A stretch of 64,000 nucleotides of DNA from Rhodocyclaceae bacterium (GCA_020445945.1 JAGRFQ010000013.1:68239-132238); one strand, 5' to 3'. Shown: positions 1-9,409, numbered from the stretch's first letter. The notes: generated by a model from the letters alone, not told the origin. Made by a program: numbers and translations.

Positions 1-718
1 GGAACATCGGCAGCGTCCACAGGTACACCGAATGCGGCGGCATGCCCCACGACACGATGTTCGACATCGCGTTGAGATACGCGCCGCGGTGGTGGTAGAC
101 CACGCCCTTGGGGTTGCCGGTGGTACCCGAGGTGTAGTTCAGCGAAATCGCCTGCCACTCGTCGGCCGGCATATCGAAGGCCGCCTCCGGATTCCCCTCG
201 GCCAGCAGCGCCTCGTAATCCATGCTGCCGATGCGCTCGCCCGGCCCGTCGTATTCGGGGTCGTCGACGTCCACCACCAGCATCTCGTCTCGCCCCGCCA
301 AGGCCACCGCCTTGGCCATCACCGGCGCGTACTCGCGGTCGGTGAGCAGCACCTTGGCCTCACCGTGGTTGAGGATGAAGGCAATCGCCTCGGCATCGAG
401 CCGGGTGTTGATGGTGTTGAGCACCGCACCGGTGGCGGGCACGCCGAAGTGGGCTTCGTACATCTCGGGCGTGTTGTTGAGCACCACCGCCACGGTATCC
501 CCCAATCCCACGCCGCGCGCGCGCAGCGCCGAGGCCAGGCGCCGGCTGCGCGCATCCACCTCGCGCCAGCTCAGACGCCGCTGGCCATGGATGACCGCCA
601 CCCGATCGGGGTAGACATAGGCGCTGCGCTCAAGAAAGCTCAGCGGGGTAAGTGGCACGTAGTTGGCATCGCATTTGTCGAGGCCTTCGGCGTAGGGGCT
701 GTGCGGCGTATCCGTCAT
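1..718 (-). CDS. Acyl-CoA synthetase (AMP-binding), 3' part cut off by the window edge
   Basis: Adenylate-forming enzyme that activates a carboxylic acid to acyl-AMP and then acyl-CoA. Only about the first 239 residues are present; the C-terminal part lies outside the window. The reading frame from ATG at 718 begins MTDTPHSPYAEGLDK and carries the ATP/AMP-binding signature TSGTTGNPKGV near residue 190, followed by YHHRGAY, as in the medium-chain or methylmercaptopropionyl-CoA ligase (DmdB/AlkK-like) branch. The substrate cannot be named from this fragment. It lies 39 bp upstream of nothing on its own strand; the next minus-strand gene upstream is the lipoprotein ending at 758, so it may be read through from the MCE operon. 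Family call is firm, substrate is unknown. Confidence 0.88.
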   Translation of the reverse strand, partial: MTDTPHSPYAEGLDKCDANYVPLTPLSFLERSAYVYPDRVAVIHGQRRLSWREVDARSRRLASALRARGVGLGDTVAVVLNNTPEMYEAHFGVPATGAVLNTINTRLDAEAIAFILNHGEAKVLLTDREYAPVMAKAVALAGRDEMLVVDVDDPEYDGPGERIGSMDYEALLAEGNPEAAFDMPADEWQAISLNYTSGTTGNPKGVVYHHRGAYLNAMSNIVSWGMPPHSVYLWTLPMF

Positions 719-757
719 GGTGCAATCTCCGTGATCATGCTGCGGTGTGCGGGCGAC

Positions 758-1408
758 TCAGCTGGAGCAGCGTTCGCCCACGTTGAGCCGGGCGGTATCG
801 CCGCGCTCCAGGCTGGTCAACCACTGCGCCAGCGTCACGGCGAGCTGATTGACGCCGCTACGCAGCGCCAGCACCCCGCCGGGCGCATCGGGGCTCGGGG
901 CCGGCGTCTCGACAAGAAAAGTCTTGTAGGCGATGAGCACGTCGGTGCGCGGCGCGAGGACGCTGGCGCGCAACTCGATCAGCCCGGCGCTGTCTTCGGC
1001 CGTCGCAAAACGCTGGATGAATTCGTCGAGATCGATCCGCAGCCGGCAACCCGAACCGTTGTCGGCGGGCTGGGTCTGGATCACGCGACTGAACACCACT
1101 TCGATCATCTCCGCCGGCATCCCCGCCCAGCGGCTGGTGGCATACACGCGGCGCTCCAGCGCACTGGCCGGCTCGAGCCGGTACTGCATCGCCGACGACG
1201 ACAGCCACGATGGCGCCGCCACCTCGAGATCGGCCATCGGCACGCGTACCGCGATCGGGCTCACGCCCTGCGGCGCGATATCGAAAATCGTGGGCGGCGT
1301 ATCGGGCCGGGAAAAGGACGTACACCCGCCCAGACTGAGCGCCATCGCCAGCGCCCCCCCCATGCACCGCATGCGCGCACCCATGCCGGTTGTGCGTCGT
1401 CTCATCAT
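758..1408 (-). CDS. ABC-type transport auxiliary lipoprotein (PqiC/YmbA-like) of the MCE transporter
   Basis: Predicted outer-membrane lipoprotein of 216 residues that completes an MCE-type lipid transporter. The N-terminus is basic, then hydrophobic, and ends in a lipobox (LGGC, cysteine near residue 29). The remainder resembles the ABC-transport auxiliary component domain (DUF330/PqiC type), with IAVRVPMADLEV and a late RVIQTQP segment. The ATG at 1408 overlaps the TGA of the preceding MCE gene (ATGA), which implies translational coupling and makes it the last gene of the four-gene operon. A later in-frame ATG at 1405 is almost equivalent. Assignment rests on position, lipobox and family-like sequence; the transported lipid is not known. 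Confidence 0.85.
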   Translation of the reverse strand: MMRRRTTGMGARMRCMGGALAMALSLGGCTSFSRPDTPPTIFDIAPQGVSPIAVRVPMADLEVAAPSWLSSSAMQYRLEPASALERRVYATSRWAGMPAEMIEVVFSRVIQTQPADNGSGCRLRIDLDEFIQRFATAEDSAGLIELRASVLAPRTDVLIAYKTFLVETPAPSPDAPGGVLALRSGVNQLAVTLAQWLTSLERGDTARLNVGERCSS

Positions 1409-2352
1409 CTCGTCTCCGGCGCGGCGTAGCCATCCTCGCCCGGCCCAGGCAGCAGCGCACCCCGGCCAAGCAACAGCATTTGCGGCGCTGCATCCACTTC
1501 TTCGATCAATCGGGTCAGGCGTGTCGAGGTCACGGTCAGATCCTTCATCAAGGCATTGAGACGCGGCAAGGTGCCATTGAGCAGGCCGTTGCCGGTGGCC
1601 ACGGCGGCCTGGTCGATGTGCGCGCTCACCGTCTGCAGTTGCACCAGCAGCTTGCGTGCCTCGACCACCGCCGGCGCCGCCTCGCCGCTGACCTTGTCGA
1701 GATTGGCCAGCGTCGCGGCCAGATGGCGCTGGTTCTCCGGCCCGAAAAAGCCGCGCGCCGCAGCCAGCGCGGCCGGCGCTTCGCGGAAGGTATCGTCCAG
1801 CCCCTTGGCTGCCGACTCCAGGCGCACCAGGGTTTTCGCCATGCGATCCACATTCTCGTCGGCAAACAGGCGCCCCACCTGCGCAGCCACGATCTTGAAC
1901 TGGGTCAGCGCCTGAACCGCCACATCCGACAACTCATCGAGCAGGCCCGGCGACAGCGCAATGCGCGGCAACGCACCGTCGGCGGCAGTCAGCGGCGCGG
2001 GATTGTCGCCCTTGTCCTCCAGCTGCACAAAGGCCAGCCCAGTGACGCCTTGATAGCCAAGCGAAGCCGTCGTGCCCTCGGTCACCGGCAGGTCGGCGCG
2101 CAGACTGATGCGCACGAGGATGTTTTGCGGATCGCGGGGGTCGATCGAGATCGCCTCCACCCGCCCCGCCGCGATCCCGCGAAAACGCACCGCCGCCTGC
2201 AGGTTCAGCCCGGTGATGTTGCCCCGGCTGACCAGTTCGAGCTGCCGCGAGGCCTCCCGTTCGCCCGAAAACCACCACACCGCGACCGTTGCCGCCGCGC
2301 CGAGCAGCAGCACAAACAAGCCGGCCATGATGGCGTGTGCCCGATTTTCCAT
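1405..2352 (-). CDS. MlaD/MCE-domain lipid-binding protein
   Basis: Substrate-binding component (315 residues) of an Mla/PqiB-like retrograde or anterograde phospholipid transporter. One N-terminal membrane helix (about residues 8-28, MAGLFVLLLGAAATVAVWWF) anchors it in the inner membrane. A single MCE domain follows (about residues 38-115, with NITGLNLQAAVRFRGIAAG and VTGLAFVQLEDKG). The rest is a long helical periplasmic tail, as in single-MCE proteins that build a hydrophobic tunnel. It starts 3 bp after the ATPase gene and overlaps the lipoprotein gene by 4 bp. It is longer than E. coli MlaD (about 183 residues), which fits the extended-tail subgroup. Confidence 0.92.
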   Translation of the reverse strand: MENRAHAIMAGLFVLLLGAAATVAVWWFSGEREASRQLELVSRGNITGLNLQAAVRFRGIAAGRVEAISIDPRDPQNILVRISLRADLPVTEGTTASLGYQGVTGLAFVQLEDKGDNPAPLTAADGALPRIALSPGLLDELSDVAVQALTQFKIVAAQVGRLFADENVDRMAKTLVRLESAAKGLDDTFREAPAALAAARGFFGPENQRHLAATLANLDKVSGEAAPAVVEARKLLVQLQTVSAHIDQAAVATGNGLLNGTLPRLNALMKDLTVTSTRLTRLIEEVDAAPQMLLLGRGALLPGPGEDGYAAPETR

Positions 2353-2355
2353 TCC

Positions 2356-3132
2356 CTATGTCCCTCGACCCCGTTCGAGCGCGCGCGCGCTGCGCTCGCT
2401 GAGAAAAAACTCCTGAATGAAAGGATGCTCAAGCTGCATCACCGCGTCCAGTGTGTCATACGCCAGAATGCGCTTCTCGGCCAGCACCGCCACCCGCGAG
2501 GATAATGCCGCCAGCGTATCAAGATCGTGCGTCACGAGCACCACCGTCAAGCCCAGCTGACGCTGCAGATCCTTGACCAGATCGACGAACGAGGCGCTGC
2601 GCGTGGGGTCGAGCCCCGCCGTCGGCTCATCGAGCAGCAGCAGCTCCGGCTCCAGCGCCAGCGCCCGCGCCAGCGCCACGCGCTTGATCATCCCGCCCGA
2701 CAACTCGGCCGGCATCAGCGCCGCATGGTGCGGCTGCAACTCGACCATGTGCAGCTTGAGGGCCACCAGATCGCGAATCTCGGCCTCGCTCGCCACCCGG
2801 CTCTCGCGCAGCGGAAACGCGATGTTGTCGAACACCGTCAGCGCCGAGAACAACGCACCTTGCTGGAAACACATCGCAAAGCGCCGGCGGCGCAGCTTCT
2901 GCTCATGGCGGTTGCCGGCGAACAGCGGCTCGCCGAACAGCTGCACCTCACCCTCGGCCGGCTGCAGCAGGCCGACGATCTGACGCAGCAAGGTCGTCTT
3001 GCCGCTGCCCGAGCCGCCGACCAGCGACACCACCTCACCGGCAGCCACGTCGAGGTCGAGCCCCTTGTGCACCCAGATTGGCCCGAAGCGCGTCGACAGG
3101 CCGCGCAGGCTGACCACCGGCGTGGCGCTCAC
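2356..3132 (-). CDS. ABC transporter ATP-binding protein (MlaF-like)
   Basis: Cytoplasmic ATPase (258 residues) powering the MCE lipid transporter. It shows Walker A GGSGSGKTT at residues 39-47, the ABC signature LSGGM followed by IKRVALARAL, Walker B LLLLDEPTAGLD and the switch histidine in LVTHD. The frame stays open far upstream, but the chosen start is the GTG at 3132, which overlaps the TGA of the permease gene (GTGA). That gives a normal MlaF length and places FG-IWVHKGLDLDV at the N-terminus. Upstream is the permease, downstream the MCE protein 3 bp away. The call is firm; the start is inferred from coupling and length. Confidence 0.93.
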   Translation of the reverse strand: MSATPVVSLRGLSTRFGPIWVHKGLDLDVAAGEVVSLVGGSGSGKTTLLRQIVGLLQPAEGEVQLFGEPLFAGNRHEQKLRRRRFAMCFQQGALFSALTVFDNIAFPLRESRVASEAEIRDLVALKLHMVELQPHHAALMPAELSGGMIKRVALARALALEPELLLLDEPTAGLDPTRSASFVDLVKDLQRQLGLTVVLVTHDLDTLAALSSRVAVLAEKRILAYDTLDAVMQLEHPFIQEFFLSERSARALERGRGT

Positions 3133-4226
3133 GTCGGCACCCCGATCGCGCGCGTGGCGATGGCGAACACCGCGTCGACCAGAATCACCATCGTGATCGC
3201 GGTCACCACCGAGGCGGTGGTGTTGGCGCTGAGGCTCTCGGTATTGGGTTTGACGCGCAGCCCGAAGTGGCACGCCACCAGCGCGATCAGCAAGCCGAAC
3301 ACCGCGCCCTTGCCCATCGCAATGTAGAGGTTGGCGGGCGGCACGACCTTGGGCAGGGTCTCGATGAAGAAGCCGTAGTTGAGCCCGAGCTGCAGTTCCG
3401 CCGACATCATCCCGCCGATCAGCGCCACTGCCGAGGTCCACAGCACCAGCAGCGGCATGGCCAGCGTGAGCGCGGCAACCTTGGGAAGCACCAGCCGCAC
3501 ATACTTTGAAATGCCCATCACGCTCAGCGCATCGACCTCCTCGGTGACCCGCATCACCCCGAGCTGGGCGGTCATCGCCGAACCCGAGCGCCCTGCCACC
3601 AGCACCGACACCAGCACCGGACCGAGCTCGCGGATGATCCCCAGCCCCAGGATGTTGACGATGTAGATATCCGCACCAAAGGCCTTGAGCTGAAGCGCCG
3701 ACAGATAGGACAGCACCACCCCGATCAGAAAGCCGACCAGCGCGCTGACCGGCATCGCGCGCACCCCGACCTTGTGCAGGTTGGCCGAGAACTCCTTCAG
3801 CGGCCAGTCGCGCGGGCGCACGCTGAGATAGGCCAGATCGAGCGCCAGACGGCCGATCAGGGCAATGAAATCAACCAGATGCGAGGCCAGTCCGAGCACC
3901 GTGGTGCCCAGCAACGCGACCGCGTCGAGCACCCCGAAGCGCGTGCGCGGCGGGGGCGCGGCGGCGGATTCGGCGAGGCGCGCAAAATGCCCGGCCAACG
4001 CCTCGGGGACGATCGCCCCCTCGGGTATCCGCCCGTTCCAGGCGCGCCACAGCAGCAGGGCGCCGAAGCTGTCGAGGCGGTCGATGGCGGACAGATCCCA
4101 CCCCGCCGCACCCGCCTGCGCCAGCGCACGCCGCAGCTCGCCGACCCGCGGCGTGAGCGCGCTGAGGGTCCATTCGCCGGTAGGGCGGACCGCGCCGTCA
4201 CCGTGCTGGAGGGCGGGGGGATGCAT
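3129..4226 (-). CDS. MlaE-family permease with N-terminal STAS-like extension
   Basis: Inner-membrane permease (365 residues), first gene of the MCE operon. Residues about 1-95 are soluble and look like a STAS/MlaB-type domain (LSAIDRLDSFGALLLWRAWNG). The MlaE domain follows with about five to six hydrophobic segments, the conserved GLGIIRELGPVL, AGRSGSAMTAQLG and MRVTEEVDAL motifs, and a last helix ending AIATRAIGVPT. A fusion of MlaB-like and MlaE-like parts is common in this transporter class and would explain why no separate mlaB gene is seen. It begins 6 bp after the ppx stop, so it could also receive ppx read-through. Confidence 0.93.
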   Translation of the reverse strand: MHPPALQHGDGAVRPTGEWTLSALTPRVGELRRALAQAGAAGWDLSAIDRLDSFGALLLWRAWNGRIPEGAIVPEALAGHFARLAESAAAPPPRTRFGVLDAVALLGTTVLGLASHLVDFIALIGRLALDLAYLSVRPRDWPLKEFSANLHKVGVRAMPVSALVGFLIGVVLSYLSALQLKAFGADIYIVNILGLGIIRELGPVLVSVLVAGRSGSAMTAQLGVMRVTEEVDALSVMGISKYVRLVLPKVAALTLAMPLLVLWTSAVALIGGMMSAELQLGLNYGFFIETLPKVVPPANLYIAMGKGAVFGLLIALVACHFGLRVKPNTESLSANTTASVVTAITMVILVDAVFAIATRAIGVPT

Positions 4227-4232
4227 GGGCGT

Positions 4233-5735
4233 TCAGGCCGCGAGGGTGGGACGCTTGACGGTCTTGACCGTCAATGGGTGGCCGATGGCGTTCCATTGAC
4301 GGATCTCGTCGTTGAGCGTGGCCGCAGTGAGCGGCAGCGCGTCGAGCCATTCGGCATCGGCCTCGACCGAGAACCCGTCGCCATTGCGGGCAATGCGTAC
4401 CGGCGGCAGATCGCGCCCGTCGCGCGCGCGGTGGAACACGACGGCAAGCCGCAGACAGGCGATCAGCTGCCAGTCGCTGCTCGCCGGGTCGATCGACGCC
4501 ACCCGCGCGAGCTTGCCGCGATGCGCCAGCACGAGCCGCGCCAGCCGCCCCTGATCCATGCGCGAGAAGCCCGGCATGTCGGCATTGCCCAGCACGTAGG
4601 CGCTGTGCTTGTGGTAGCTCGAGTGCGCCACGGAGATGCCGATTTCATGGAGCGTGGCCGCCCAGACGAGATAGCGGCGGTCGATGTGGGTGCTGTCGGC
4701 GGTGGCCGGATCGAGCATCTCGAGCAGATGACAGGCCGTGCCGGCAACGCGCTCCGCCTGCCCGCGATCGACCGCATAACGGGTCGCAAACGCCTCGACG
4801 GTGGCGTCGCGCAGATCGTCGTGGTGGTAGCGACCGAGCAGGTCATAGAGCACGCCGAGGCGCAGCGCGCCCTCGGAGAACACCATGGTATCGAGCTTGA
4901 AGGCCTTGAACACCGCCAGCATGATTGCCAAGCCGCCGGGCAGCACGGGCAGGCGGTCGCCCTTGACGCCATCGAGCGTCACCGCATCGAGGCTGCCGGT
5001 CTTGATCAGTGTTTGCTTGAGCTTCTCGAGCCCCTGGCGGGTGATCGTGCCATCGGTGAGCCCGTTGCTGCGCAGGATGTCGGACAGCGATTTGGCCGAT
5101 CCACTGGAGCCCACGGCCAACTCCCAGCCAACCGCCGAGAAGGGATTGACGATCGCCTGCAGCTCGCGCTGGGCGGCCAGCTCGGCCTCCTTGAAGCCGC
5201 GGCGGTCGAGCTTGCCGCCGGGGAAATAGCGCAGGCTGAAACCGACGCATCCCATGTACAGCGATTCGAGCTGGAGCGACTGGAACGAACGGCCGATGAT
5301 AAATTCGGTCGAGCCGCCGCCGATGTCGACCACCAGCTGCTGGCGGTGCGGATCGGGCAGCGTATGCGCCACCCCGACGTAGATCAGGCGTGCTTCCTCG
5401 CGCCCGGCGATGACTTCGATCGGGAAGCCCAGCGCGGTTTCGGCGCGGATCAGAAACTCCGGCGCGTTCTTGGCGACCCGCAAGGTGTTGGTCGCCACCG
5501 CACGCACCTGGTGAGGCGCAAAGTCGGCCAGCCGCTCGCGAAACCGGCTCAGCGCGATCATGCCGCGCTTCTGGGCGGCGACGTCGAGATACTTTTCAGA
5601 TGACAATCCGGCCGCCAGCCGGACCGGATCCTTCAGCCCGTCGAGGGGGTAGATCTGGTCATTGACGATGCGCCCGACCTGCAAGCGAAAGCTGTTGGAG
5701 CCAAGATCGATGGCGGCGATCAATTCTTCGGACAT
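4233..5735 (-). CDS. ppx: Exopolyphosphatase Ppx
   Basis: Ppx/GppA-family phosphatase (500 residues from this start) that removes terminal phosphate from polyphosphate or hydrolyses pppGpp. The actin-like ATPase fold is visible as IDLGSNSFRLQVG near residues 8-20 and VVDIGGGSTEFIIG near 135-150, the two phosphate-binding loops. An HD-like C-terminal domain carries TLHEIGISVAHSSYHKHSAYV. The frame extends seven codons upstream (MHPGHRS), but MSEELIAAIDLGSNSF matches the usual family start, so ATG at 5735 is preferred; no clear Shine-Dalgarno sequence is seen. It is divergent from ppk1 with a 113-bp spacer, the classical pairing of polyphosphate synthesis and breakdown. Confidence 0.95.
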   Translation of the reverse strand: MSEELIAAIDLGSNSFRLQVGRIVNDQIYPLDGLKDPVRLAAGLSSEKYLDVAAQKRGMIALSRFRERLADFAPHQVRAVATNTLRVAKNAPEFLIRAETALGFPIEVIAGREEARLIYVGVAHTLPDPHRQQLVVDIGGGSTEFIIGRSFQSLQLESLYMGCVGFSLRYFPGGKLDRRGFKEAELAAQRELQAIVNPFSAVGWELAVGSSGSAKSLSDILRSNGLTDGTITRQGLEKLKQTLIKTGSLDAVTLDGVKGDRLPVLPGGLAIMLAVFKAFKLDTMVFSEGALRLGVLYDLLGRYHHDDLRDATVEAFATRYAVDRGQAERVAGTACHLLEMLDPATADSTHIDRRYLVWAATLHEIGISVAHSSYHKHSAYVLGNADMPGFSRMDQGRLARLVLAHRGKLARVASIDPASSDWQLIACLRLAVVFHRARDGRDLPPVRIARNGDGFSVEADAEWLDALPLTAATLNDEIRQWNAIGHPLTVKTVKRPTLAA

Positions 5736-5848
5736 TGAACGATGACCCGGGTGCAAGTGGTTCGGCGGAGCAACCCGCGGATTCTAGCACCCGCAGCACG
5801 GCCCACCGACCCGTTCGACGCGACCGGCGTCATCGCGATGTAATATGA

Positions 5849-7978
5849 ATGTCACAAACTAGCGCCCCGCGCCCGATCTTTGACGACGAAACAACCATGA
5901 CCCAGGAAGCCACGCCGGCCGTCACCTTCATCAACCGCGAGCTGTCCCTGCTGCAGTTCCAGTGCCGCGTACTGGCGCAGGCGGCGGACCCGGAGATGCC
6001 GCTGCTCGAACGGCTGCGCTTCCTGTGCATCGTGTCCAGCAATCTCGACGAGTTCTTCGAAGTGCGCGTCGCCGGCATCAAGGAGCGCATCCGCCTCGGC
6101 ATCCGCGACGCCAGTGTCGAAGACGGGCTGACCCCGCAGCAACTGCTCGACGCGGTCAGCAGCGAGGTGCACAAGATCATCCACGAGCAGTACCGCCTGC
6201 TCAACGAAGAGATCCTGCCGGCGCTGGAGCAAGAAGGCATTGCGGTGCTGCGCCGCGACCGCTGGAACGAGGCGCAGCGCGCGTGGGTGGCCGACTACTT
6301 CGAGAACGAGGTCTCGCCGGTGCTCACCCCGATCGGCCTCGACCCGGCGCACCCTTTTCCGCGGGTGCTCAACAAGAGCCTCAACTTCGCGATCGAACTC
6401 GACGGCCTCGACGCCTTCGGCCGCGACACCGACGCCGCCATCGTGCAGGCGCCGCGCGCGCTGCCGCGGGTGATTTTGCTGCCGCGCGAGATCTCCGGCA
6501 TCGACTTCGGCTTCGTCTTCCTGTCGTCGATCCTGCACGCCCACGTCGGCAAGCTGTTTCCCGGCATGTCGGTGCTCGGCTGCTACCAGTTCCGTGTCAC
6601 CCGCAACTCCGACCTGTTCGTGGATGAAGAAGAGGTCACCGATCTGCGCAGCGCGCTCAAGGGCGAACTGCAGCAACGCCACTACGGCGACTCGGTGCGC
6701 CTCGAAGTGGCCGACAACTGCTCCGACACCATGGCCGGCTTTCTGCAACGCCAGTTCAACCTCAGCGCGGAAGACCTGTACCGCACGCCGGGCATCGTCA
6801 ATCTGGTGCGCCTGATGCATCTGCCCGACCGGGTGAGCCGGCCCGACCTGCTGTTCGCGCCCTACAAGCCCGGCGTATCGGCCGCGCTCGACGGCGACAA
6901 GCGCGACCTGTTCGCCGCAATCCGCGGTCAGGACATCCTGCTCCACCACCCATTCGAGCGCTTCGCACCGGTGGTCGAGCTGCTGCGCGCCGCGGCCGAC
7001 GACCCCTGCGTGCTGGCCATCAAGATGACGGTGTACCGCACCGGCACCGAGTCGATCCTGATGGAGCACCTGATGCGCGCGGCGCAAAAGGGCAAGGAAG
7101 TCACGGTGGTGCTGGAGCTGATGGCGCGCTTCGACGAAGAAGCCAACATCGGCTGGGCGGCACGCCTCGAAGAGGTCGGCGTGCATGTGGTGTACGGCGT
7201 GTTCGGCTACAAGACCCACGCCAAGCTGCTGATGCTGGTGCGCCGCGACCGCGACCGCCTGCGCCGCTACGTGCATCTGGGCACCGGCAACTACCACCCG
7301 CGCACCACCGCCTTCTACACCGATTTCGGTCTGCTCACCTGCAACCCCGAAATCGGCGAGGACGTGGCCGAGCTGTTCAAACAGATCACCGGCGTCGGCA
7401 AGGCCACCGCCCTCACTCACCTGTGGCAGGCGCCGTTTGCGCTGCATGCCAACGTGGTCGCCCACATCCGCGCCGAGGCCGAGGCCGCGCGCGCCGGACG
7501 CAAGGCCCGCATATTGGCCAAGATGAACGCGCTGCTCGAACCCGAGACCATCCAGGCGCTGTACGAAGCCTCGCAGGCCGGCGTCGAAATCGACCTGATC
7601 GTCCGCGGTCCGTGCGCCCTGCGCCCCGGCGTGGCGGGCTTGTCGGACAACATCCGGGTACGCTCGATCGTCGGGCGCTTCCTCGAACATCACCGCATCT
7701 TCTTCTTCCACGCCGATGGCGAAGAAAAGATGTATCTGTCAAGCGCCGACTGGATGGACCGCAACTTCTTCCGCCGCATCGAGGTCGCGTTTCCGGTCCT
7801 CGACGCACGGCTCAAGCGCCGGGTCATGAAGGAAGGCTTCCGGGTGTATCTGGCCGACAACTGCATGGCGTGGGAGATGCAGCCCGACGGGCAGTACCGC
7901 CGCAAAGCGCCGCGCGGCGAGCGCCGCTCGGCGCAACAAACCCTGATGGACAGTCTGGTTCAGGCCGCCAAGCCCTGA
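5849..7978 (+). CDS. ppk1: Polyphosphate kinase 1
   Basis: Transfers the gamma-phosphate of ATP reversibly onto polyphosphate chains. At 709 residues it is of normal PPK1 length. The N-terminal domain begins FINRELSLLQFQCRVL. The phospholipase-D-like catalytic core shows the autophosphorylated-histidine motif in GYKTHAKLLMLV, a second HLGTGNYHPRTT motif, and ADWMDRNFFRRIEVAFPV near the end. ATG at 5849 is the first start; ATG at 5897 (MTQEATPAVTF) is an alternative closer to family starts. It is the only long plus-strand gene in the first 9 kb and is divergent from ppx. I see no convincing pho box in the spacer. Confidence 0.96.
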   Translation: MSQTSAPRPIFDDETTMTQEATPAVTFINRELSLLQFQCRVLAQAADPEMPLLERLRFLCIVSSNLDEFFEVRVAGIKERIRLGIRDASVEDGLTPQQLLDAVSSEVHKIIHEQYRLLNEEILPALEQEGIAVLRRDRWNEAQRAWVADYFENEVSPVLTPIGLDPAHPFPRVLNKSLNFAIELDGLDAFGRDTDAAIVQAPRALPRVILLPREISGIDFGFVFLSSILHAHVGKLFPGMSVLGCYQFRVTRNSDLFVDEEEVTDLRSALKGELQQRHYGDSVRLEVADNCSDTMAGFLQRQFNLSAEDLYRTPGIVNLVRLMHLPDRVSRPDLLFAPYKPGVSAALDGDKRDLFAAIRGQDILLHHPFERFAPVVELLRAAADDPCVLAIKMTVYRTGTESILMEHLMRAAQKGKEVTVVLELMARFDEEANIGWAARLEEVGVHVVYGVFGYKTHAKLLMLVRRDRDRLRRYVHLGTGNYHPRTTAFYTDFGLLTCNPEIGEDVAELFKQITGVGKATALTHLWQAPFALHANVVAHIRAEAEAARAGRKARILAKMNALLEPETIQALYEASQAGVEIDLIVRGPCALRPGVAGLSDNIRVRSIVGRFLEHHRIFFFHADGEEKMYLSSADWMDRNFFRRIEVAFPVLDARLKRRVMKEGFRVYLADNCMAWEMQPDGQYRRKAPRGERRSAQQTLMDSLVQAAKP

Positions 7979-7989
7979 GGCATCCGCGG

Positions 7990-8463
7990 CTACCAGAACT
8001 TCCAGCGCCGGCGCGTGGTCGCCATGCTTGAGGCCACCTGCGGCGCCCACCCGGACGACCCGCCGATACTCAGGAAATACGCTCCGAAGCGGCGATCGGC
8101 CTCGTCGATGTGGTTGCTCAGCCACACCTTGAGAAAATGCAGCAGCTCGAAATTGATCGTCCCCTCACCGCGATCGAGCCGCTCCTGCAACGCCAGCATC
8201 TGCCCCATCAACGCCTCATGCAGCTGCTTGTGGGCCTGAAACTCGGGGTAGTTCGAGACCCGCATGAGCGACTCTTCGAGTGCGAAATGGGTCCGCGCGT
8301 CATCGGCCAGATCGTCCAGAATCGGCCGCAGCGCCGCCATCTCGCTGTTTGCGCCGACCGCCTCCGCGAGCGCGTTGAGGTGATCGGACAAGGCGCGATG
8401 CTGCTCATCGACTTCCTGAATGCCCACGTTCAGCGTTTCAGACCATGCAAAGAGTTCGGTCAT
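7990..8463 (-). CDS. Bacteriohemerythrin
   Basis: Small oxygen-binding di-iron protein (157 residues). All expected iron ligands are present: H22, H59, E63 (HFALE), H78 and H82 (HKQLH), H118 and D123 (HIDEAD). It starts MTELFAWSETLNVGIQEVDEQ, typical of bacteriohemerythrins. These proteins bind O2 in aerotaxis or in oxygen delivery and often occur next to motility genes; here motD lies 122 bp upstream on the same strand and ppk1 converges from the other side. The C-terminus ([22 protein letters not shown]) is a short unstructured tail. Confidence 0.95.
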   Translation of the reverse strand: MTELFAWSETLNVGIQEVDEQHRALSDHLNALAEAVGANSEMAALRPILDDLADDARTHFALEESLMRVSNYPEFQAHKQLHEALMGQMLALQERLDRGEGTINFELLHFLKVWLSNHIDEADRRFGAYFLSIGGSSGWAPQVASSMATTRRRWKFW

Positions 8464-8584
8464 GACGTTCTCAATCAGCCGGGAGTGTCACGCAAAACCA
8501 TATCACTCAAATGGTTTTATCGTCTTGACATAGCCCAATGACACGGCTTTTTCATTCCAAGGGGATTGCCATGGCGGCCCCCGC

Positions 8585-9409
8585 TCAGGTGGGTGCGCCC
8601 GGCAAGATCGCCCGAATCGGGTCCGAGCGCCGCAGCGGCACCGGCGGCGGCAAATCATCCTCGACCAACATCGACTCGATGAGCAAGGTCACCCGGCGGT
8701 TGCGCGAGCGCCCCTCGGACGAGAAATTTTCGGCCACCGGGCGTTGATCGCCATAGCCGGCCGCGGTCAGCCGCGCCGGCTCGACGCCCGCATCGACGAA
8801 CAGGCGCACCACGCTCGATGCGCGCACCGCCGACAGCTCCCAGTTAGAGGGAAAACGCGGCGTGTTGATGGGCACATTGTCGGTATGCCCTTCGATCACA
8901 ATCGGAAAGTCCGCCACCGACAGCACCCGCGCCACGGCTTCGAGCGCGTTGATCGCGCCGCCGCCCAGCGCAGCCTCGCCGGGTGAAAACAAGACCTCAG
9001 CGTTGATCTCCACCTTGATCCCGTGCGCCCCCTCGGTAACGCTCACCTGGCCGCCGTCGGCCAGCGGCTGAAGCACGTCGCGGATCTCATCGGCCATGTT
9101 GCGCATGCGCTTGACCGCCGCCTCGCGAGCCAGCTGCTTGGCCGGGTCGACCTGCGGTTTCTGCACCGGCGGACGCTGCGGCATGTTCACCGGCTGGACC
9201 ACGATCTGCTGGCCGGCACTGTTGACGCTGATGCTGCGAAAGGACTGCACGATGGAGTCGGACAGCACCCGGTACTTGCCTTCGTTGATCGAGCTGAGCG
9301 AGTACATGACCACGAAAAAGGCGAACAGCAGGGTAATGAAATCGGCGTAGGACACCAGCCAGCGCTCATGATTTTCGTGCTCTTCCGCTTCCTTCCGCCG
9401 ACGCGCCAT
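8585..9409 (-). CDS. motD: Flagellar motor stator protein MotD (MotB-like)
   Basis: Stator subunit of 274 residues. One N-terminal helix (residues 20-41, YADFITLLFAFFVVMYSLS) contains the proton-accepting aspartate D23. The C-terminal OmpA/MotB peptidoglycan-binding domain has IVIEGHTDNVPIN and NWELSAVRASSVVRLFV, and GRSRNRRVTLLIE near the end. The frame extends 11 codons upstream, but MARRRKEAEEHENHERW at ATG 9409 is the family start. Its partner motC lies 5.5 kb away at 14882-15622 on the same strand. In other proteobacteria motC and motD are adjacent, so the genes between look inserted. Confidence 0.93.
   Translation of the reverse strand: MARRRKEAEEHENHERWLVSYADFITLLFAFFVVMYSLSSINEGKYRVLSDSIVQSFRSISVNSAGQQIVVQPVNMPQRPPVQKPQVDPAKQLAREAAVKRMRNMADEIRDVLQPLADGGQVSVTEGAHGIKVEINAEVLFSPGEAALGGGAINALEAVARVLSVADFPIVIEGHTDNVPINTPRFPSNWELSAVRASSVVRLFVDAGVEPARLTAAGYGDQRPVAENFSSEGRSRNRRVTLLIESMLVEDDLPPPVPLRRSDPIRAILPGAPT

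Noticed and set aside
5736..5848. Pho box in the ppx-ppk1 spacer
   Set aside because: Some GTCAT-like words are present, but not as two properly spaced 7-mer direct repeats.
5852..7711. A 619-codon minus-strand frame opposite ppk1
   Set aside because: Same reason: full overlap with ppk1, which has complete catalytic motifs, and no family-like sequence of its own.
8517..8524. GACGATAA on the minus strand upstream of the bacteriohemerythrin, like a sigma-28 -10 box
   Set aside because: No TAAA-type -35 element at the required distance; kept only as a weak resemblance.
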